Shown piece by piece: positions 18,147-27,195 of a stretch of DNA of 64,000 bases. The translations under genes and the position numbers were made by a program. Location: contig NZ_CP064952.1 of NCBI RefSeq assembly GCF_011038885.2, positions 1,178,001 to 1,242,000 of the forward strand. The letters are read 5' to 3'. The notes under the pieces are model-generated. The model made no database searches. It was not told the origin of the DNA and saw nothing but the letters and a program-made list of their open reading frames with translations. This stretch comes from Schaalia sp. ZJ405. GTDB taxonomy: Bacteria; Actinomycetota; Actinomycetes; Actinomycetales; Actinomycetaceae. Each line of letters starts with the position of its first letter. Position 1 is the stretch's first letter.

Positions 18147-18224
18147 GAGCCGCGTGCGGCTCTCGTGAGCTCACGCGAGGTGAGAGATGTCAGTGGGATG
18201 AGGGTTTCGGGTTATTGGCCAATA
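18147..18224. promoter_or_regulatory. Cluster of palindromes upstream of the TPR gene
   Basis: Three symmetric elements lie between the tRNA terminator and the TPR gene. They are a hairpin GAGCCGC-GT-GCGGCTC (18147-18162), a perfect 12-bp palindrome CGTGAGCTCACG (18164-18175) and a perfect 12-bp palindrome TATTGGCCAATA (18213-18224). They could be operator sites for the TPR gene, but no binding protein is known. Confidence 0.3.
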
Positions 18225-18262
18225 GGCCAGATTTGAGAGTAGATCGCCCTGTCAACGATGAA

Positions 18263-18293
18263 GCCCGGAACCTCAATCGTTGAGATTCCGGGC
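18263..18293 (-). terminator. Hairpin downstream of tRNA-Pro
   Basis: On the minus strand, GCCCGGAATCTCAA, a 3-nt loop and TTGAGGTTCCGGGC form a 14-bp stem with one G-T wobble, immediately after the tRNA 3' end. It probably terminates or processes the tRNA transcript. Confidence 0.7.
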
Positions 18294-18299
18294 AAAACG

Positions 18300-18373
<74 letters not shown>

Positions 18374-18468
18374 TATCCAGTTGTTGCGCTGCCGAAGCAA
18401 CCACATGATGATAGCCCGCCAGAGGCCCCTCGTGCCAATTGGTCTACGAGACTCTGATCACGTCGCAA

Positions 18469-19236
18469 TCAGTTCTGGGCAAGGCGCCCGCGCAAGTTCT
18501 CATCAACGAGGGCGAGCACCGCGGCAACAACCCCTTCAATACCTAAGCCCGTTGAATCGACGACATCCACGCCCTCGGCAGGTTTCATGAATTCAGCGAC
18601 CGTCAGATCTGCCTGATCGCGATCATGGACTTGGGCACGAACAATCTCCAGGTGTTCAGGGGAAACATCTCCGTAGAGTTCGAGGGTGCGCCTCTTGAGC
18701 CGTGCTTCTTCATCGGCAAGGAGAAGAACCCGCACGTCGGCATCGGGACAGACAACCGTGGTGATGTCACGTCCCTCGGCGATCATGCCCGATCCCAATG
18801 CTCGAGCTTCCATCATCCGGCATCGCTGCTCAGTGGCCATCCAGGAACGAACCTTGAGGTTTGTTGAAATGTGGCGAATCTGGAGAGCGATACGGGGCTG
18901 ACGAATCGCGTCCGTCACTTCCACATCTCCTACCCACAAGTGAGGATTCTCGGGATGGGAGTCCATTCGCAAGTCCATATGTGCCGCCGCCTGAGCAACC
19001 GCATCCGTATCGGAGGGATCGAGGCCTTCCTCAAGGACATACCACGTCAGGGCGCGATACATCGCTCCCGTGTCGAGGTAGCCGATTCCCAGACGTGAGG
19101 CGAGAATCTTCGAGACGGTGGACTTTCCCGAGCCTGCTGGCCCATCGATGGCGATGGTGATGCCAACTCGTTCAATCGCTGAGTGACGCTGCGCGGTGTC
19201 CACGGGGTCTCCGTTCGATAGGGCTGTGATGCTCAT
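18469..19236 (-). CDS. cmk: Cytidylate kinase
   Basis: Phosphorylates CMP and dCMP for nucleotide supply. The P-loop DGPAGSGKST is at residues 31-40, followed by YLDTGAMYRALTW and the RDITTVVCPDADV segment typical of the family. The preceding gene in the operon is tyrA, separated by 21 bp; no convincing ribosome-binding site precedes the ATG. In most actinobacteria der follows directly; here tRNA-Pro and an unrelated block follow instead. Confidence 0.95.
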   Translation of the reverse strand: MSITALSNGDPVDTAQRHSAIERVGITIAIDGPAGSGKSTVSKILASRLGIGYLDTGAMYRALTWYVLEEGLDPSDTDAVAQAAAHMDLRMDSHPENPHLWVGDVEVTDAIRQPRIALQIRHISTNLKVRSWMATEQRCRMMEARALGSGMIAEGRDITTVVCPDADVRVLLLADEEARLKRRTLELYGDVSPEHLEIVRAQVHDRDQADLTVAEFMKPAEGVDVVDSTGLGIEGVVAAVLALVDENLRGRLAQN

Positions 19237-19257
19237 CAGACAATGGTGACTATTCGA

Positions 19258-20517
19258 CTAATTGATGGGCGAATGCGCAATCACTCGCCACCCTCGCTCA
19301 TCAAGAGCCCGTTCGGTTCCGCTGAGTTGAGCCGGATCGATGCTCACGCGTGCAAGACCAACGCGCTGACCTGACGAATGCTCCAGGGCAAGATCTTCAA
19401 TGTTGACGTTGATCTCCCCGAAATCACCGAAGAGTCTGGCGAGTTCGCCTGGAGCATCGGGAACAAGCACTTCAACTTCCGCATAGCGGCGCGGCGCTCC
19501 CCCATGCTTGCCGGGAATCCGGGAGACTCCCTGGTTTCCAGCGGAAATCACACGGTTAACTGCGCCAACGCTCCCCCCGCGTAATGGCCCACGTTCGGCA
19601 GCGGCCTCAAGGTGAACAATGAGGTCGTCGAGGTCACTGCGGATCCGCGTGAGAATCTCGCACACAGGTCCGGCATTGCCCGCAAGGATTGCTGTCCACA
19701 GTCGAGGATCCGAGGCCGCGATCCGCGTTGTATCCCGAAGCCCTCCACCCGCAAGATCAAGCGCATGAGCCGGTGCTTCCGTCAGACGTGCCGCAAGCAT
19801 TGAGGCAACGAGTTGCGGGACGTGGGAAACCAGGGCAACAGAACGATCATGCGCCGTCGCATCCATTTCGATCGGCACGGCCCCAACGTCGCCGGCGAGT
19901 GCGCGCACCGCCAAAATAGCATGCGGCGAGGACGATTCGTGCGCAACAATCACCCACGGGCTTCCGTAGAAGAGATCGGTATCTGCCGCTCCCGCGCCGG
20001 AACGTTCCCGACCGGCCATCGGATGTGATCCGACGTAACGACTGGCAATCGTTGGGTCACCAAGGCGCTGGGATTCAGCGAGTACATCGGCAACAACAGC
20101 AACCTTGACTGAGGCGACATCGGTGACAATCGCCTCCGGGTAGGTTCTCAGAGCCTCGATGACACACACGTCAGCGACGTCTGGGGGAACGGCAACAACC
20201 ACGAGGGCGGGAACGACATCAGGAGCATCTGCCCGAGGTGTTCCAGCTCCGATATCTTGAGCGAGCCGAAGTGACGTTGGAGATGTGTCATCAAGGATGA
20301 CGTCGATTCCTCCCGCTCTCAGACACAGGCCCAGCGAAGCGCCCAGAAGCCCGGACCCGATGATGAGGACGGGACCGCGAGTGGCAACAGCCCGCTGCGG
20401 TGACGAATGCGTATTTCCCATGTTCGTTGACGATGCGTCCATATCTGCAACAGACGTGTCCCCCGGAGTCGTGGCTTCCTTACCGAGGGATCGCCTACGT
20501 TCGGTAGATCCGCTCAT
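19258..20517 (-). CDS. tyrA: Prephenate dehydrogenase with C-terminal ACT domain
   Basis: Converts prephenate to 4-hydroxyphenylpyruvate in tyrosine synthesis. The NAD-binding motif GSGLLGASLG is at residues 54-63, followed by the catalytic-region SHPMAGRERSGAGAAD and, further on, LVSHVPQLVASML. A C-terminal ACT domain (YAEVEVLVPDAPGELARLF) suggests feedback control by an amino acid. A non-conserved polar N-terminus of about 48 residues precedes the NAD domain. I prefer the ATG 1 bp after the rluB stop; a GTG six codons upstream would overlap rluB. Confidence 0.92.
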   Translation of the reverse strand: MSGSTERRRSLGKEATTPGDTSVADMDASSTNMGNTHSSPQRAVATRGPVLIIGSGLLGASLGLCLRAGGIDVILDDTSPTSLRLAQDIGAGTPRADAPDVVPALVVVAVPPDVADVCVIEALRTYPEAIVTDVASVKVAVVADVLAESQRLGDPTIASRYVGSHPMAGRERSGAGAADTDLFYGSPWVIVAHESSSPHAILAVRALAGDVGAVPIEMDATAHDRSVALVSHVPQLVASMLAARLTEAPAHALDLAGGGLRDTTRIAASDPRLWTAILAGNAGPVCEILTRIRSDLDDLIVHLEAAAERGPLRGGSVGAVNRVISAGNQGVSRIPGKHGGAPRRYAEVEVLVPDAPGELARLFGDFGEINVNIEDLALEHSSGQRVGLARVSIDPAQLSGTERALDERGWRVIAHSPIN

Positions 20518-20518
20518 C

Positions 20519-21268
20519 TCAGAGTCCAACGGCACCGTACAGAGCCGTCAGGGCATTGCCTTTGACGCGCCGCGTTGTTCCAGGTTGGAGACGATCGAGG
20601 TGGATCGGCCCGAATCCTGTACGCACAAGCTCACGGACAGGGAAACCGACGGCATCCATCATGCGTCGAACAAGTCGGTTACGTCCCTCGTGGACAACGA
20701 TTTCCACCGTCGTGATGTCACCGTAGGTGTCGACAACGCGGAAAGAATCAACGGCAATGGGTCCGTCTTCAAGTTCGATGCCTTCAAGGAGTCGCCGCTT
20801 CACACCGGCTTTGACCTCACCGTGGAGACGAGCAACGTAGGTTTTGCTGATCTCGTAGGACGGGTGCGTCAGCCGGTTTGCCAGTTCTCCGTCGTTCGTG
20901 AGCAACAAAAGCCCTGAGGTATCAATGTCGAGGCGCCCAACGTGGTAGAGGCGCTCAGGGTAGTCAGCGATCATGTCGGCAATGGATGGACGACCTTCCG
21001 GGTCCGACATCGTCGAGACAACGCCGACGGGCTTATTGATTGCCAGAACAATGTGTTTGGTTTCGTCAAAAATCAGGCGTTCACCATCAACGTGAATCAC
21101 TTGACGAGTGGGGTCGACGCGCACCCCCTGCGAGCGGACAACCTGTCCGTCCACCATGACACGTCCATCGGCGATCATGTATTCGGCGGCTCGACGCGAC
21201 GCGACGCCCGCTTGGGAAAGAACCTTTTGTAGGCGGATCCCGCCTTCGACATACGGATCATTCTTCAC
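20519..21268 (-). CDS. rluB: 23S rRNA pseudouridine synthase, RluB family
   Basis: Isomerises uridine in 23S rRNA. An N-terminal S4 RNA-binding domain (RLQKVLSQAGVASRRAAEYMI) is followed by the RsuA/RluB catalytic domain. The catalytic Asp is in GRLDIDTSGLLLLTNDG, and a C-terminal EGRNRLVRRM is typical of the family. The GTG start overlaps the scpB stop by 4 bp, so it is translationally coupled to the condensin genes, a standard actinobacterial arrangement. Confidence 0.95.
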   Translation of the reverse strand: MKNDPYVEGGIRLQKVLSQAGVASRRAAEYMIADGRVMVDGQVVRSQGVRVDPTRQVIHVDGERLIFDETKHIVLAINKPVGVVSTMSDPEGRPSIADMIADYPERLYHVGRLDIDTSGLLLLTNDGELANRLTHPSYEISKTYVARLHGEVKAGVKRRLLEGIELEDGPIAVDSFRVVDTYGDITTVEIVVHEGRNRLVRRMMDAVGFPVRELVRTGFGPIHLDRLQPGTTRRVKGNALTALYGAVGL

Positions 21269-21855
21269 AGCTGTTCCTCCAGTTCATCCAGCTCAGCGCT
21301 GTCGGGCAAATACGGGGCAAGCGGCACCAATTCGTCAAGGGAATTAAAGCCCATTTTCTCCAGGAACATCGGGGTCGTTGCGTAAAGGTGCGCTCCCGAT
21401 TCCTGCTGGCCGACATCTTCGACCAGTCCCCTTGCCACTAGCGTACGCACCACCGCGTCAACATTCACCCCGCGGATATGCGAGATGCGCGACCGTGAGA
21501 TCGGTTGGCGATAAGCAATGACAGCAAGTGTCTCTAATGCTGCCTGTGAAAGTTTCGACTGAGCGGTGCCCACAACGAAGCGCCCAACGATATGCGCCCA
21601 GGTCGGATTGGAGTAGATACGCCACCCTCCTGCGGTGGCACGTAGCTCAAAGCCCCGAGCCCTCGTTCCCTCGCGTTCTCCCCGGTATTCTGCGGAAAGC
21701 TCCTCCAAAGCCTCATTGACGAGGACGGAGTCGACTCCCAGAGCCTCGGCAAGATCTTCCACGTACACGGGCTCGGAAGCAACCATGAGCACGGCCTCAA
21801 GTGCCGGAAGAATATCCTCGACGTATTCGTTCACAGTCCCCTCGTCTTCACTCAT
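21265..21855 (-). CDS. scpB: Segregation and condensation protein B
   Basis: Subunit of the SMC-ScpAB condensin complex. It contains two winged-helix regions, with the family-typical QAALETLAVIAYRQPISRSRISHIRGVNVD stretch split across its centre and LYATTPMFLEKMGF near the end. Length (196 residues) is normal. Its ATG lies inside the 3' end of scpA with an 8-bp overlap, consistent with the two subunits being made together. Confidence 0.95.
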   Translation of the reverse strand: MSEDEGTVNEYVEDILPALEAVLMVASEPVYVEDLAEALGVDSVLVNEALEELSAEYRGEREGTRARGFELRATAGGWRIYSNPTWAHIVGRFVVGTAQSKLSQAALETLAVIAYRQPISRSRISHIRGVNVDAVVRTLVARGLVEDVGQQESGAHLYATTPMFLEKMGFNSLDELVPLAPYLPDSAELDELEEQL

Positions 21856-22858
21856 TCGTATCGCCGTTCATGTACGCAACATCACCATCGGGTGATTGTT
21901 CCTCGACATTGTCGCCATTGGGAGAAGTTGTGTCCGATCCCGTCACCGAATCGGACTGAGCCGGCCCGTAGTCGTCAAAGTCCCCGACGTCCTCGTCCTC
22001 GCCCCCAACCCAGGAGATGTCGAGATTCCCCAGGGCTTCCTCCTGGTGGAACTCAACTTTGTGGAGACGGAAAAGTTCAAGCAAAGCAAGGAAACGGGAG
22101 ACGACGACCGCAGTTGAAGCGGCGTCGGCAACGAGCTGATGAAATGTGGCTCGACCGGCGGCGCGAAGTTTGGCGGCGATGATCTGCGCCTGCTGGCGAA
22201 CTGGAACAACCGGATCATGGAGGTGAGTGACGCTGACCGTTGGTGGCTGCTGCGTCAGCAGATCCGCCAAAATTCGGGCGAGGTCCTCCCCTGTGGCAAC
22301 CCAGCGAAGTTCAGGAAGGAGCTGGGCGAAATGAGGTTCAAGGGGAACCGACCGAGGAAAATACGCAGCATTCGTTTCGAGGTTCTGGCTGATTGTTGCC
22401 GCAGCGGACTTGAATGCGCGGTATTGGAGGAGACGTGAAAAAAGCAGATCGCGTGCTTCGAGGTCCTCGGCGGAGACATTGTGGTCTTCGCCGTCATCGG
22501 GCAGTAACTGTGCGGCCTTCATATCGAGGAGCGTGGCTGCAACTACGAGGAACTCGGTTGTGCGCGACAGGTTGGGAAATGCCTGCATGTAGGCGATGAA
22601 CTCATCCGTCACCTGGGCGAGAGCGATTTGCGTCAGGTCAAGTCGTTTGCGTGCGATGAGCTGGAGGAGAAGATCGAACGGCCCCTCGAAATTCGACAGG
22701 TTGACGTGGAACTGATCGATCGTTCCCTGGTGTTCCCGTTCGGATTGGCGAGAAGAATCCCCCGCTTCACTTTCTCCGCGGCCCCCTAAGATCGGCGAAG
22801 GAGCGGCGTCAACTCCGTGACCTGACGTCGGTGTTGCGACGGCGTTATGCGGCGTCAC
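21848..22858 (-). CDS. scpA: Segregation and condensation protein A
   Basis: Kleisin subunit that bridges SMC heads. The N-terminal part is typical (NLSNFEGPFDLLLQLIARKRLDL), and the winged-helix C-terminal part contains FLALLELFRLHKVEFHQEEALGNLDI. An acidic tail of about 60 residues (GGEDEDVGDFDDYG onward) extends beyond the usual end. The frame stays open far upstream inside parA, so the start is uncertain. I use the GTG overlapping the end of parA by 14 bp, which gives 336 residues. Confidence 0.88.
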   Translation of the reverse strand: MTPHNAVATPTSGHGVDAAPSPILGGRGESEAGDSSRQSEREHQGTIDQFHVNLSNFEGPFDLLLQLIARKRLDLTQIALAQVTDEFIAYMQAFPNLSRTTEFLVVAATLLDMKAAQLLPDDGEDHNVSAEDLEARDLLFSRLLQYRAFKSAAATISQNLETNAAYFPRSVPLEPHFAQLLPELRWVATGEDLARILADLLTQQPPTVSVTHLHDPVVPVRQQAQIIAAKLRAAGRATFHQLVADAASTAVVVSRFLALLELFRLHKVEFHQEEALGNLDISWVGGEDEDVGDFDDYGPAQSDSVTGSDTTSPNGDNVEEQSPDGDVAYMNGDTNE

Positions 22859-23708
22859 CGCGCGCGATGAGTTCACGAGCAAGCCTCCGATAGGCGTGGG
22901 CCCCCGGGTGAGATGGCGCATACGTGGTGATCGGCTCCGTAGCGACCGAAGCATCGGGGAACTTAATTGTTCGACCAATGCGCGTGGTGAACAGTAGATC
23001 TCCGAAGGCCTCGTCAAGGCGCTGAAGCACCTCGCGAGAATGCAGGGTGCGTTGATCGACCATTGTTGCGACGATGCCGTCGATCGTCAGGCGCGGATTG
23101 ATGCGGTCGCGAACGGTTTCAATCGTCTCAACAAGTAGCGCAACACCACGCAGGGCAAAAAACTCCGCTTCAACGGGAACAATGACGCCGTGAGCCGCCG
23201 TGAGGGCATTGACCGCAAGCAGACCGAGGGACGGCTGACAGTCGATGAGGATGACGTCATAGTCGTCGTCGATCTGACGCAGAACCCGTGCGAGAGCTGA
23301 CTCTCGTGCGACCTCGGTAACCAGCTGCACTTCGGCTGCTGACAGGTCGATATTCGCGGGAATAATGTCAAGTCCTTCGACATTCGTGTGACAGATCGCA
23401 TCCCGAGCTTGGGCTTTCGGATTCATCAGCAGCGTGTAAATCGTTTGGTCAAGCTCAAGGGCATTAACTCCCAGCCCAACCGAAGCAGCGCCCTGAGGGT
23501 CAAAGTCAACAATGAGAACGCGACGCCCATATTCGGCAAGAGACGCACCCAGGTTGATCGTTGTGGTGGTCTTTCCGACACCGCCCTTTTGATTACACAT
23601 CGCGATGATCCGGGCGGGCCCGTGCCCAGTCAGCGGAGCGGGTACGGGAAAATCGTCGGCACCGCCGGGGAAGTCGTCGGTCAAGGTGGGCTGCGCATCA
23701 TGTGTCAC
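22845..23708 (-). CDS. parA: ParA/Soj-family ATPase
   Basis: Deviant Walker ATPase. KGGVGKTTTTINLGASLA is the P-loop with the signature lysine, and VLIVDFDPQGAAS and ILIDCQPSLGLLAVNAL are the other nucleotide-binding motifs. This scpAB-linked paralogue is widespread in actinobacteria and is distinct from the parAB pair at the origin; its exact role is unclear. It has a proline-rich N-terminal extension of about 32 residues. The GTG start is supported by TAGAAT ending 7 nt upstream. Confidence 0.9.
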   Translation of the reverse strand: MTHDAQPTLTDDFPGGADDFPVPAPLTGHGPARIIAMCNQKGGVGKTTTTINLGASLAEYGRRVLIVDFDPQGAASVGLGVNALELDQTIYTLLMNPKAQARDAICHTNVEGLDIIPANIDLSAAEVQLVTEVARESALARVLRQIDDDYDVILIDCQPSLGLLAVNALTAAHGVIVPVEAEFFALRGVALLVETIETVRDRINPRLTIDGIVATMVDQRTLHSREVLQRLDEAFGDLLFTTRIGRTIKFPDASVATEPITTYAPSHPGAHAYRRLARELIARGDAA

Positions 23709-23715
23709 AAAGGCA

Positions 23716-23721
23716 ATTCTA
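23716..23721 (-). promoter_or_regulatory. -10 element of parA (leaderless)
   Basis: TAGAAT on the minus strand ends 7 nt before the parA GTG, with no ribosome-binding site. It probably drives the parA-scpA-scpB-rluB-tyrA-cmk operon. Confidence 0.6.
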
Positions 23722-23886
23722 GGTCATGAGGACTCCCCTGCCAGACTTTTGGACTGTCACCCCGCATCTGCCACCTATTCGTGCGGCTTCCAACTAAATC
23801 TCGCCAGCGCATAGGGCATGAGCGGACACGCCGCTAACGCGTCGCAATAGTGACAGTCCTCCCCCTCCCAAACATAGAGGGAACGC

Positions 23887-24816
23887 TCAGGCTCGTGCCC
23901 GAGGATGGGATGACCGATACATTTCACGCAGCGTCGTCGCCGTGACCTTCGTATAAATCTGTGTTGTCTGCACCGAGGCGTGACCAAGAAGCTCCTGGAC
24001 ATCACGCACAGATGCCCCTCCCTCAAGCAAATGAGTGGCAAAGGAATGCCGAAGCGTATGCGGAGAAATATCACGATCAATCCCAGCGGCAGCGGCATAG
24101 CGCTGAATAATTTCCCACGCACTTTGTCGGGAGAGCGCTCGTCCTCGTAAATTCAGGAAAAGAACACCACTGGAATGACCTTTCGCCGCAAGAATTGGCC
24201 GAGAACGCACGAGGTACGCCCCAAGTGCCTCCCGCGCATAGTGCCCCATCGGGACGAGACGTTCCTTGCGGCCCTTCCCGAAGAGGCGAACAACCGACAG
24301 CTCGTCGTCGAGGTCAATGTCATCGACCGCCAGGCTCACGACCTCCGAAACACGCGCCCCCGTTGCGTAGAGCAACTCAAGGAGAGCGGCATCGCGTAGC
24401 GACCGGGCATCATCCCCGCGATGGGCCGCATCCAAGAGGGCAGCAACCTGATCCACGCTCAGGGCTTTGGGAAGATGCTCCCCCTGTTTCGGTGGACGAA
24501 CCCTGGCCGCAGGATCTAACTGAGCAACCTTCTCTCGAAGAAGAAAACGATGAAAACCGCGAATTGCCGCCGCCGCACGAGCCACGGACGAGGACGCCGC
24601 TGGCTTTCCGGTAAGTTTCCCCGACGACAAAGCAGCGAGGTGTTCCTCGACGACTGCCGGAGTCACCGCATCCGCGAGTGTGATGTTACGAGAGTCAAGA
24701 TCGTCAACGTAGCGAGTGATGTCGCGGCGATAGTTCGACAGCGTGTGCGGTGAAGCACCACGTTCAACACGTAGGTGATCCAACCAATCATTCGAGAGGT
24801 CACGCAAGCTTTCCAC
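23887..24816 (-). CDS. xerD: Site-specific tyrosine recombinase XerD
   Basis: Resolves chromosome dimers together with XerC and FtsK. An N-terminal SAM-like domain (DLSNDWLDHLRVERGASPHTLSNYRRD) leads into the catalytic domain. Its residues are all visible: Arg in ATGARVSEVVSL, Lys in GKGRKERLVP, HxxR in SPHTLRHSFATHLLEGG, the second His in LLGHASVQTTQ, and Tyr in IYTKV. The family-normal length and location next to parA/scpAB support XerD rather than an integrase. The GTG start is backed by a -10 element ending 7 nt upstream. Confidence 0.94.
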   Translation of the reverse strand: MESLRDLSNDWLDHLRVERGASPHTLSNYRRDITRYVDDLDSRNITLADAVTPAVVEEHLAALSSGKLTGKPAASSSVARAAAAIRGFHRFLLREKVAQLDPAARVRPPKQGEHLPKALSVDQVAALLDAAHRGDDARSLRDAALLELLYATGARVSEVVSLAVDDIDLDDELSVVRLFGKGRKERLVPMGHYAREALGAYLVRSRPILAAKGHSSGVLFLNLRGRALSRQSAWEIIQRYAAAAGIDRDISPHTLRHSFATHLLEGGASVRDVQELLGHASVQTTQIYTKVTATTLREMYRSSHPRARA

Positions 24817-24823
24817 GGGTCAC

Positions 24824-24829
24824 ACCCTA
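24824..24829 (-). promoter_or_regulatory. -10 element of xerD (leaderless)
   Basis: TAGGGT on the minus strand ends 7 nt before the GTG start of xerD, in the divergent region shared with tkt. Confidence 0.45.
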
Positions 24830-24892
24830 GGTCGAATGTGTGTGAGCAGGTGCGCAAGAGTGCAGCGCGTGTCGGATCCGTAGGTAAAGTCT

Positions 24893-24898
24893 TAGAAT
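24893..24898 (+). promoter_or_regulatory. Candidate -10 of tkt
   Basis: TAGAAT lies 54 nt upstream of the tkt GTG. The -35 is poor. Unlike many genes here, tkt has a leader with GGAGG at about 6 nt from the start. Confidence 0.4.
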
Positions 24899-24952
24899 AG
24901 TTGAGGAAACCCTACGCCCCGATGTTGGGGCCCGAAACGGCTGGAGGCCGAT

Positions 24953-27037
24953 GTGACACTCAAATGGGACCAGATCGATGATCGCGCAGTCGCGACCGCC
25001 AAGGTTCTTGCAGCAGACGCAGTAGAAAAAGTAGGAAACGGACACCCCGGAACAGCAATCTCCATTGCTCCGGCCGCGTACCTGCTGTACCAGCGTCATA
25101 TGAATATTGATCCGAAGGACGACCGCTGGATTGGCCGTGACCGCTTCATCCTCTCTGCGGGACATTCTTCCCTCACCCAGTACATTCAGCTCTACCTCGC
25201 CGGAATGGGCCTCGAACTTGACGACCTCAAATCCCTGCGCACCGCAGGTTCCCTGACGCCCGGGCACCCCGAATACCGCCACACCAAAGGCGTTGAAATC
25301 ACCACCGGTCCACTCGGAACAGGTATCGCCTCCGCCGTTGGCTTCGCCATGAATGCTCGTCGCGTCCACGGCATCCTCGACCCTGAAACCCCCCTCGGTG
25401 AGTCCGTGTTCGACCACCAGGTGTACGTCCTTTCCGGCGACGGCTGCCTCGAAGAAGGTGTCTCCGGTGAAGCCTGCTCCCTTGCGGGTACGCAGAAGCT
25501 GGGCAACCTCACTCTGATCTGGGATGACAACCACATCTCCATTGAAGACGACACGAAGATCGCTTTCACCGAAGATGTTCTCAAACGCTACGAGGCGTAC
25601 GGCTGGCACGTCCAGCGCGTCGATTGGCTTTCCGAAGACGGTTCCTACACCGAGGACGTCGCCGCTCTCTCCGAAGCCCTCGACGCGGCAAAGGCGGTCA
25701 CCGATAAGCCCTCGCTCATTGCGGTTCGCACGATCATTGGCTGGCCAACCCCCGGCAAGCAGAACACCGGAGGGATCCACGGCTCGAAGCTCGGAGCTGA
25801 AGCTCTCGCAGGGTTGAAGACCACGCTCGGCCTCGACCCCGAAAAGTCCTTCGACGTTGACCAGGAGGCAGTGGACGCGGCTCGCGCGAACGTTGCTCAG
25901 CGCTGCGCCGACTACCGCAAGGACTGGGACGCTCGCTTTGAGGCATGGAAGGCAGCCAACCCCGAGCGCGCCGCCCTGCTTGAGCGCCTGCAATCAGGGA
26001 AGCTTCCCGAAGGCTGGGAGAAAGCTCTGCCAACTTTCGAGGCCGGGAAAGCCGTTGCAACTCGCGCAGCATCCGGTCAGGTCCTCAACGCCATCGCCGA
26101 TGTGCTGCCCGAGCTTTGGGGTGGGTCTGCTGACCTCGCTGGCTCGAACAACACCTTCATCAAGGGACACCCGTCATTCCTCCCCGAGGGCCGTTCCTCT
26201 GAGGCATTCTCCGGCAACGAGTTCGGCCGTAACCTGCACTTCGGTGTGCGTGAATTCGGCATGGGTGCCGTGATGAACGGTATTGCCGCTGACGGCCCAA
26301 CCCGCGTGTACGGTGGCACGTTCTTCGTGTTCTCCGACTTCATGCGCGGTGCTGTCCGTCTTGCCGCACTCATGGACCTGCCCGTCACCTACGTGTGGAC
26401 GCACGACTCCATTGGTGTGGGCGAGGACGGCCCAACACACCAGCCCATTGAGCATCTCGCGTCCTACCGTGCGATCCCGAACCTGGCGATCGTGCGTCCC
26501 GCGGATGCAACCGAAACCGCCCAGGCGTGGAAAGCCGTGCTTGAGCAGTCGCACCCTGCGGCCCTCGTACTGTCGCGTCAGAACCTGCCGAACCCGGCGC
26601 GTGATGAATCCACCGGTTTTGCGTCCGCCGAGAACCTCGTCAAGGGCGCGTACGTTCTGGCTGACACCGAGGGAACCCCCGATGTCATCCTCCTGGCGTC
26701 CGGCTCCGAGGTATCCATCGCTCTTGAGGCTCGCGAAACACTGGCAGCTGAGGGCGTTGCCGCTCGCGTCGTCTCCGTGCCCTGCATGGAGTGGTTCGAG
26801 CAACAGAGCGCAGAGTACCGCGAAGAAGTTCTTCCCTCCGCCGTCAAGGCACGCGTCTCCGTTGAGGCAGGTATCGCCCTTCCGTGGTACCGCTGGATTG
26901 GCGAGGCCGGCCGCGCAGTTTCCCTGGAGCACTTCGGTGCCTCCGCTGCCGGTGATCTCCTGTTCTCAGAGTTTGGAATCGATGCCGAACACGTGGTTTC
27001 CGCTGCAAAGGAATCCATTGACGCTGCCCGCGCCTGA
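24953..27037 (+). CDS. tkt: Transketolase
   Basis: Thiamine-diphosphate enzyme of the pentose phosphate pathway that moves two-carbon units between sugar phosphates. The cofactor motif is GDGCLEEGVSGEAC, followed by LTLIWDDNHISIEDD. The pyrimidine-binding domain includes FGVREFGMGAVMNGIA, and a conserved active-site region reads THDSIGVGEDGPTHQPIEHL. Length of 694 residues is typical. The GTG start has GGAGG at good spacing. It is a single-gene transcript ended by two tandem hairpins. Confidence 0.97.
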   Translation: MTLKWDQIDDRAVATAKVLAADAVEKVGNGHPGTAISIAPAAYLLYQRHMNIDPKDDRWIGRDRFILSAGHSSLTQYIQLYLAGMGLELDDLKSLRTAGSLTPGHPEYRHTKGVEITTGPLGTGIASAVGFAMNARRVHGILDPETPLGESVFDHQVYVLSGDGCLEEGVSGEACSLAGTQKLGNLTLIWDDNHISIEDDTKIAFTEDVLKRYEAYGWHVQRVDWLSEDGSYTEDVAALSEALDAAKAVTDKPSLIAVRTIIGWPTPGKQNTGGIHGSKLGAEALAGLKTTLGLDPEKSFDVDQEAVDAARANVAQRCADYRKDWDARFEAWKAANPERAALLERLQSGKLPEGWEKALPTFEAGKAVATRAASGQVLNAIADVLPELWGGSADLAGSNNTFIKGHPSFLPEGRSSEAFSGNEFGRNLHFGVREFGMGAVMNGIAADGPTRVYGGTFFVFSDFMRGAVRLAALMDLPVTYVWTHDSIGVGEDGPTHQPIEHLASYRAIPNLAIVRPADATETAQAWKAVLEQSHPAALVLSRQNLPNPARDESTGFASAENLVKGAYVLADTEGTPDVILLASGSEVSIALEARETLAAEGVAARVVSVPCMEWFEQQSAEYREEVLPSAVKARVSVEAGIALPWYRWIGEAGRAVSLEHFGASAAGDLLFSEFGIDAEHVVSAAKESIDAARA

Positions 27038-27049
27038 GCGTCTCTTTTA

Positions 27050-27116
27050 TTGGTGAGCTGACAAGCTCACCAAGCCGGAGTGGCCGTGAGAGTAGTAGCG
27101 AACTGCTCTCACGGCC
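27050..27116. terminator. Two tandem hairpins after tkt
   Basis: The first stem is TTGGTGAGCT-GACA-AGCTCACCAA (27050-27073). The second is GGCCGTGAGAG with CTCTCACGGCC (27082-27116). They separate tkt from the convergent vWA-SGNH gene and could work for both. No long T-run follows on the plus strand. Confidence 0.65.
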
Positions 27117-27195
27117 CCACTTATTCAGCCACTCGGATCCTAAAGACGTGTGGTCAACATCCAGCACGGTCTTTCAGGGAGTGTTCCTGGCCGCA

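Noticed and set aside
24827..25993. Long open frame (388 codons) antisense to transketolase
   Set aside because: It is a shadow of tkt codon bias; the tkt frame has full motifs, and the antisense translation resembles no protein family.
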